Assembly (NCBI GenBank): GCA_002395925.1
Contig: DGVM01000065.1
Location: forward strand, 1 to 9,704
From: Bacteroidales bacterium UBA4284
GTDB taxonomy: Bacteria > Bacteroidota > Bacteroidia > Bacteroidales > UBA932
Length of the DNA: 9,704 nt
Reading direction: 5' to 3'
The first letter of the stretch is position 1. Each line of letters opens with the position of its first letter. This document shows, one piece after another, positions 7,849 to 9,704 of this stretch. The notes beneath the pieces are model-generated. The model ran no database searches. It was not told the DNA's origin and saw only the letters and a list, made by a program, of their open reading frames with translations. A program made the position numbers and the translations under genes.

Positions 7849-8544
7849 ATGAAAAAAATAATTATTTCGTTCTTGACATTTGTCCTTGCCTGCCAGGCAG
7901 TTGCAGCCCAGGAGTTCGAACCCAGGGAGACTTGGCCGCTGGTGTACGAGAATTTCCAGAAAGGCGCAGCCAGGACCGTGACAGGAGTCCTTATAAGCGA
8001 TGCTCAGTTCAACGTCTCGGTAATGGATGGAGCATTGCTGTATGTCAATAAGGACAATAAGATTATGAACTCCGATATGTCAAAGGTCTATACGGCACTT
8101 ATCGGAGACGACCTCTACCTCAACGTGGGAGGGAAAATGTACAAGGTGCTTTCCGAGTTGAATCTCGGATGCGTCCTTTCGCAGGTGCTTTTCGACAAAG
8201 ACAAAGCATCCAAGGTGGACATAGGCTATGGAGTATCGTCCTCCACGGGCTCGTCGATGAACCTTACGCTCCTTCTGGACGGAAGGATGGACCTTATAAA
8301 CAAAAGCCTTGAAGCCGGAGAAAAAGACAAATATTTTTCAAACGCCATACCGGTGAAGGCCACCCGCTATATCTATGTGGACCATCGCCTTATCCCGGCC
8401 ACAAAAAGCAATATTATGTCCTGTGAAGGAGTGGACAAGAAACAGGCCAAGGATTTTTTCAAGACCGAAAAAATTAAATGGAAAGAGACCGATTCCCTTG
8501 AGAAAATCGTGGTCTTTCTTTACGGACAGTTTAACAAGGAATAA
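7849..8544 (+). CDS. Exported protein of unknown function, about 231 residues
   Basis: I do not recognise this protein. From the ATG at 7849 it starts MKKIIISF, a normal signal peptide whose cleavage is probably after AVAA, before QEFE; VLAC with Cys15 could alternatively act as a poor lipobox. The mature part has a WPLVYENFQKG opening, an alternating beta-strand pattern (SVMDGALLYVN, TALIGDDLYLNVGGKMYKVL) suggesting a small beta-sheet protein, and a charged Lys-rich C-terminal third. An in-frame ATG at 7837 would add four residues, but it lies only 2 bases after the terminator T-run and gives a worse signal peptide, so 7849 is preferred. The S8 peptidase gene begins 9 bases after its stop, so the two are probably co-transcribed. 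Codon use is less biased than in susCD (more ATA, GGA and AGG), consistent with lower expression. Confidence 0.75.
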   Translation: MKKIIISFLTFVLACQAVAAQEFEPRETWPLVYENFQKGAARTVTGVLISDAQFNVSVMDGALLYVNKDNKIMNSDMSKVYTALIGDDLYLNVGGKMYKVLSELNLGCVLSQVLFDKDKASKVDIGYGVSSSTGSSMNLTLLLDGRMDLINKSLEAGEKDKYFSNAIPVKATRYIYVDHRLIPATKSNIMSCEGVDKKQAKDFFKTEKIKWKETDSLEKIVVFLYGQFNKE

Positions 8545-8553
8545 TTTACACGT

Positions 8554-9704
8554 ATGAGATTCCACCTATCAGCGCTATCAATACTTGCCGTCAGCTTGAT
8601 TTCCGTCCTGTCCTGCAGGCCTGAACAAGAGAGCATCTCTGCATTGGAAAGCAAAGAAGCATCGGGAGAGAAGAATCTGGTGAGCGGCTTACTCGAAGTC
8701 GAGTTGACAGAAGAAATGGCCTCCAAAGTAGAGAACGGTCAGGGACTTGTATATCCAGGCATCAAATCGATGGAGAGGATTTTCCCTTTCGATGAAGAAT
8801 GGGAGGACAGACACCGCGAGGCAGGATTGCACCGCTGGTACAGAATCGAATATGACGAGTCCCTGAGCCTGACGAAGGCCGCAGCGGGGATATCTGACTT
8901 GCAAGGAGTCTGTTATGCAGGCCCCGTACGAAAGAAAAAGGCCTGCGGATTTTTCAATGACCCTATGTTCGACAAGCAGTGGGGACTGTACAACGACGGC
9001 TCGAGAGGTGCATCCTACGACAAAGGATGCGACATTAATGTGGTGCCGGTATGGGAGCGTTATGGAGCCGGCGACCCTTCGGTGATAGTGGCGGTCCTCG
9101 ATGAAGGAGTCCAGCTCGACCATCCCGACCTTGCAGGCGTCACACTCGAAGCAAGCCCGGGAGGAAGCAAGTGCTTCATCAGCGGCAATGCAGGCTTCAA
9201 GATAGAGCCAGGCAACCACGGCACGCACTGCGCCGGAGTCATAGCCGCCATCAACAATAACGGGACGGGGATTTGCGGCATCGCTGGAGGCAAAGACGGC
9301 AAAGGCGGCGTCAGGATTATGTCCTGCGAAATGCTGCGCATCGTGCCAAACCCTGATGATCCGGACCTCCCGAAGACATTGAACGGTGATGACGCAGGAG
9401 CTTTTGTGTGGGCTGCCGACAACGGCGCGGTCATAGCCAGCAACAGCTGGGGTTTCGTTTACGAGACAGAGGCTGAAGCGGCCTCAGGCAGTCCGCGCTC
9501 TTCAAAAGCAGGGATAGATTATTTCATAAAATACGCAGGATGCGACAAAAACGGCGAGCAGAGGCCCGACAGTCCTATGAAAGGGGGCGTGGTGATTTTC
9601 GCAGCCGGCAACGAAACCTGGCGCCACGCCTGGCCTGCCGAGTATGAGGCCGTCGTGGCGGTCGGTTCCGTATCGGCCAAGCGCACCAGGGCTTACTACT
9701 CCAA
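8554..9704 (+). CDS. Subtilisin-like (S8 family) serine peptidase lipoprotein, 3'-truncated
   Basis: The frame stays open from the ATG at 8554 to the right edge: 383 codons are visible and the end is missing. The start gives a lipoprotein signal, lipobox VLSC with Cys21. Residues about 40-135 look like a propeptide-type domain, followed by FNDPMFDKQWGLYNDG and DINVVPVWERYG, the lead-in seen in Bacteroidales S8 peptidases. Catalytic Asp183 sits in VAVLDEGVQLDHPDL (Glu replaces the usual Ser/Thr after Asp), catalytic His222 in NHGTHCAGVIAA, and the oxyanion-hole Asn353 in FAAGNE. The SNSWG segment is also present. The Ser motif (GTSMA type) must lie beyond the window, so activity cannot be confirmed. 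It is probably an envelope-bound protease, and its position after a SusCD operon suggests that it produces peptides for uptake. AAGGA at 8536-8540 is rather far (13 bases) from the ATG to be a good ribosome binding site. Confidence 0.92.
   Translation, partial: MRFHLSALSILAVSLISVLSCRPEQESISALESKEASGEKNLVSGLLEVELTEEMASKVENGQGLVYPGIKSMERIFPFDEEWEDRHREAGLHRWYRIEYDESLSLTKAAAGISDLQGVCYAGPVRKKKACGFFNDPMFDKQWGLYNDGSRGASYDKGCDINVVPVWERYGAGDPSVIVAVLDEGVQLDHPDLAGVTLEASPGGSKCFISGNAGFKIEPGNHGTHCAGVIAAINNNGTGICGIAGGKDGKGGVRIMSCEMLRIVPNPDDPDLPKTLNGDDAGAFVWAADNGAVIASNSWGFVYETEAEAASGSPRSSKAGIDYFIKYAGCDKNGEQRPDSPMKGGVVIFAAGNETWRHAWPAEYEAVVAVGSVSAKRTRAYYS

Noticed and set aside
8689..9443. Two overlapping - strand open frames opposite the S8 peptidase
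   Set aside because: The + frame is open from 8554 to the edge and encodes the Asp, His and Asn motifs of an S8 peptidase, so the - strand frames are shadows.

Overview
The window looks like chromosomal DNA of a Bacteroidota member, most likely an uncultured or gut-type Bacteroidales. The main reasons are a SusC/SusD outer-membrane pair, several lipoproteins with short Bacteroidetes-style signal peptides, a TAnnTTTG-type promoter box, and mostly absent Shine-Dalgarno sequences. Coding DNA is moderately GC-rich and the one long intergenic stretch is strongly AT-rich. All genes are on the + strand. No tRNA, rRNA, CRISPR array, insertion sequence or phage gene was seen.

Region 1 (1-2066) is a redox pair. 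It starts with the 3' part of a membrane polyferredoxin (NapH/NapG-like), cut by the left edge. One base later comes an aldo/keto reductase with a Tat signal, a lipobox and two C-terminal 4Fe-4S motifs. The two are probably co-transcribed, and together suggest an envelope enzyme fed with electrons through iron-sulfur clusters rather than by soluble NADPH.

Region 2 (2067-2289) is AT-rich and non-coding. It holds a good candidate Bacteroidetes promoter (-7 box at 2262-2269) just before susC, and a small repeat cluster at 2162-2192 that could be an operator.

Region 3 (2290-7834) is a nutrient-uptake operon: a SusC TonB-dependent transporter, a SusD substrate-binding lipoprotein, a Calx-beta-domain lipoprotein, then a strong intrinsic terminator. 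Codon choice here is strongly biased, as expected for highly expressed genes.

Region 4 (7849-9704) begins directly behind the terminator, with no room for a normal promoter. It has a small exported protein of unknown function and the first 383 codons of a subtilisin-like (S8) peptidase lipoprotein that runs off the right edge. A SusCD system followed by a secreted protease, with no glycoside hydrolase visible, suggests a protein or peptide uptake locus comparable in logic to RagAB, but this is inference.

The most unexpected pattern is across the whole window: by eye, the palindromic tetranucleotide CATG never occurs on either strand, and codons before Met are chosen so as to avoid it (Pro-Met always CCT-ATG, Ile-Met never ATC-ATG, Phe-Met always TTT-ATG). 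This looks like restriction-site avoidance. CTAG also appears to be absent, which is less surprising.
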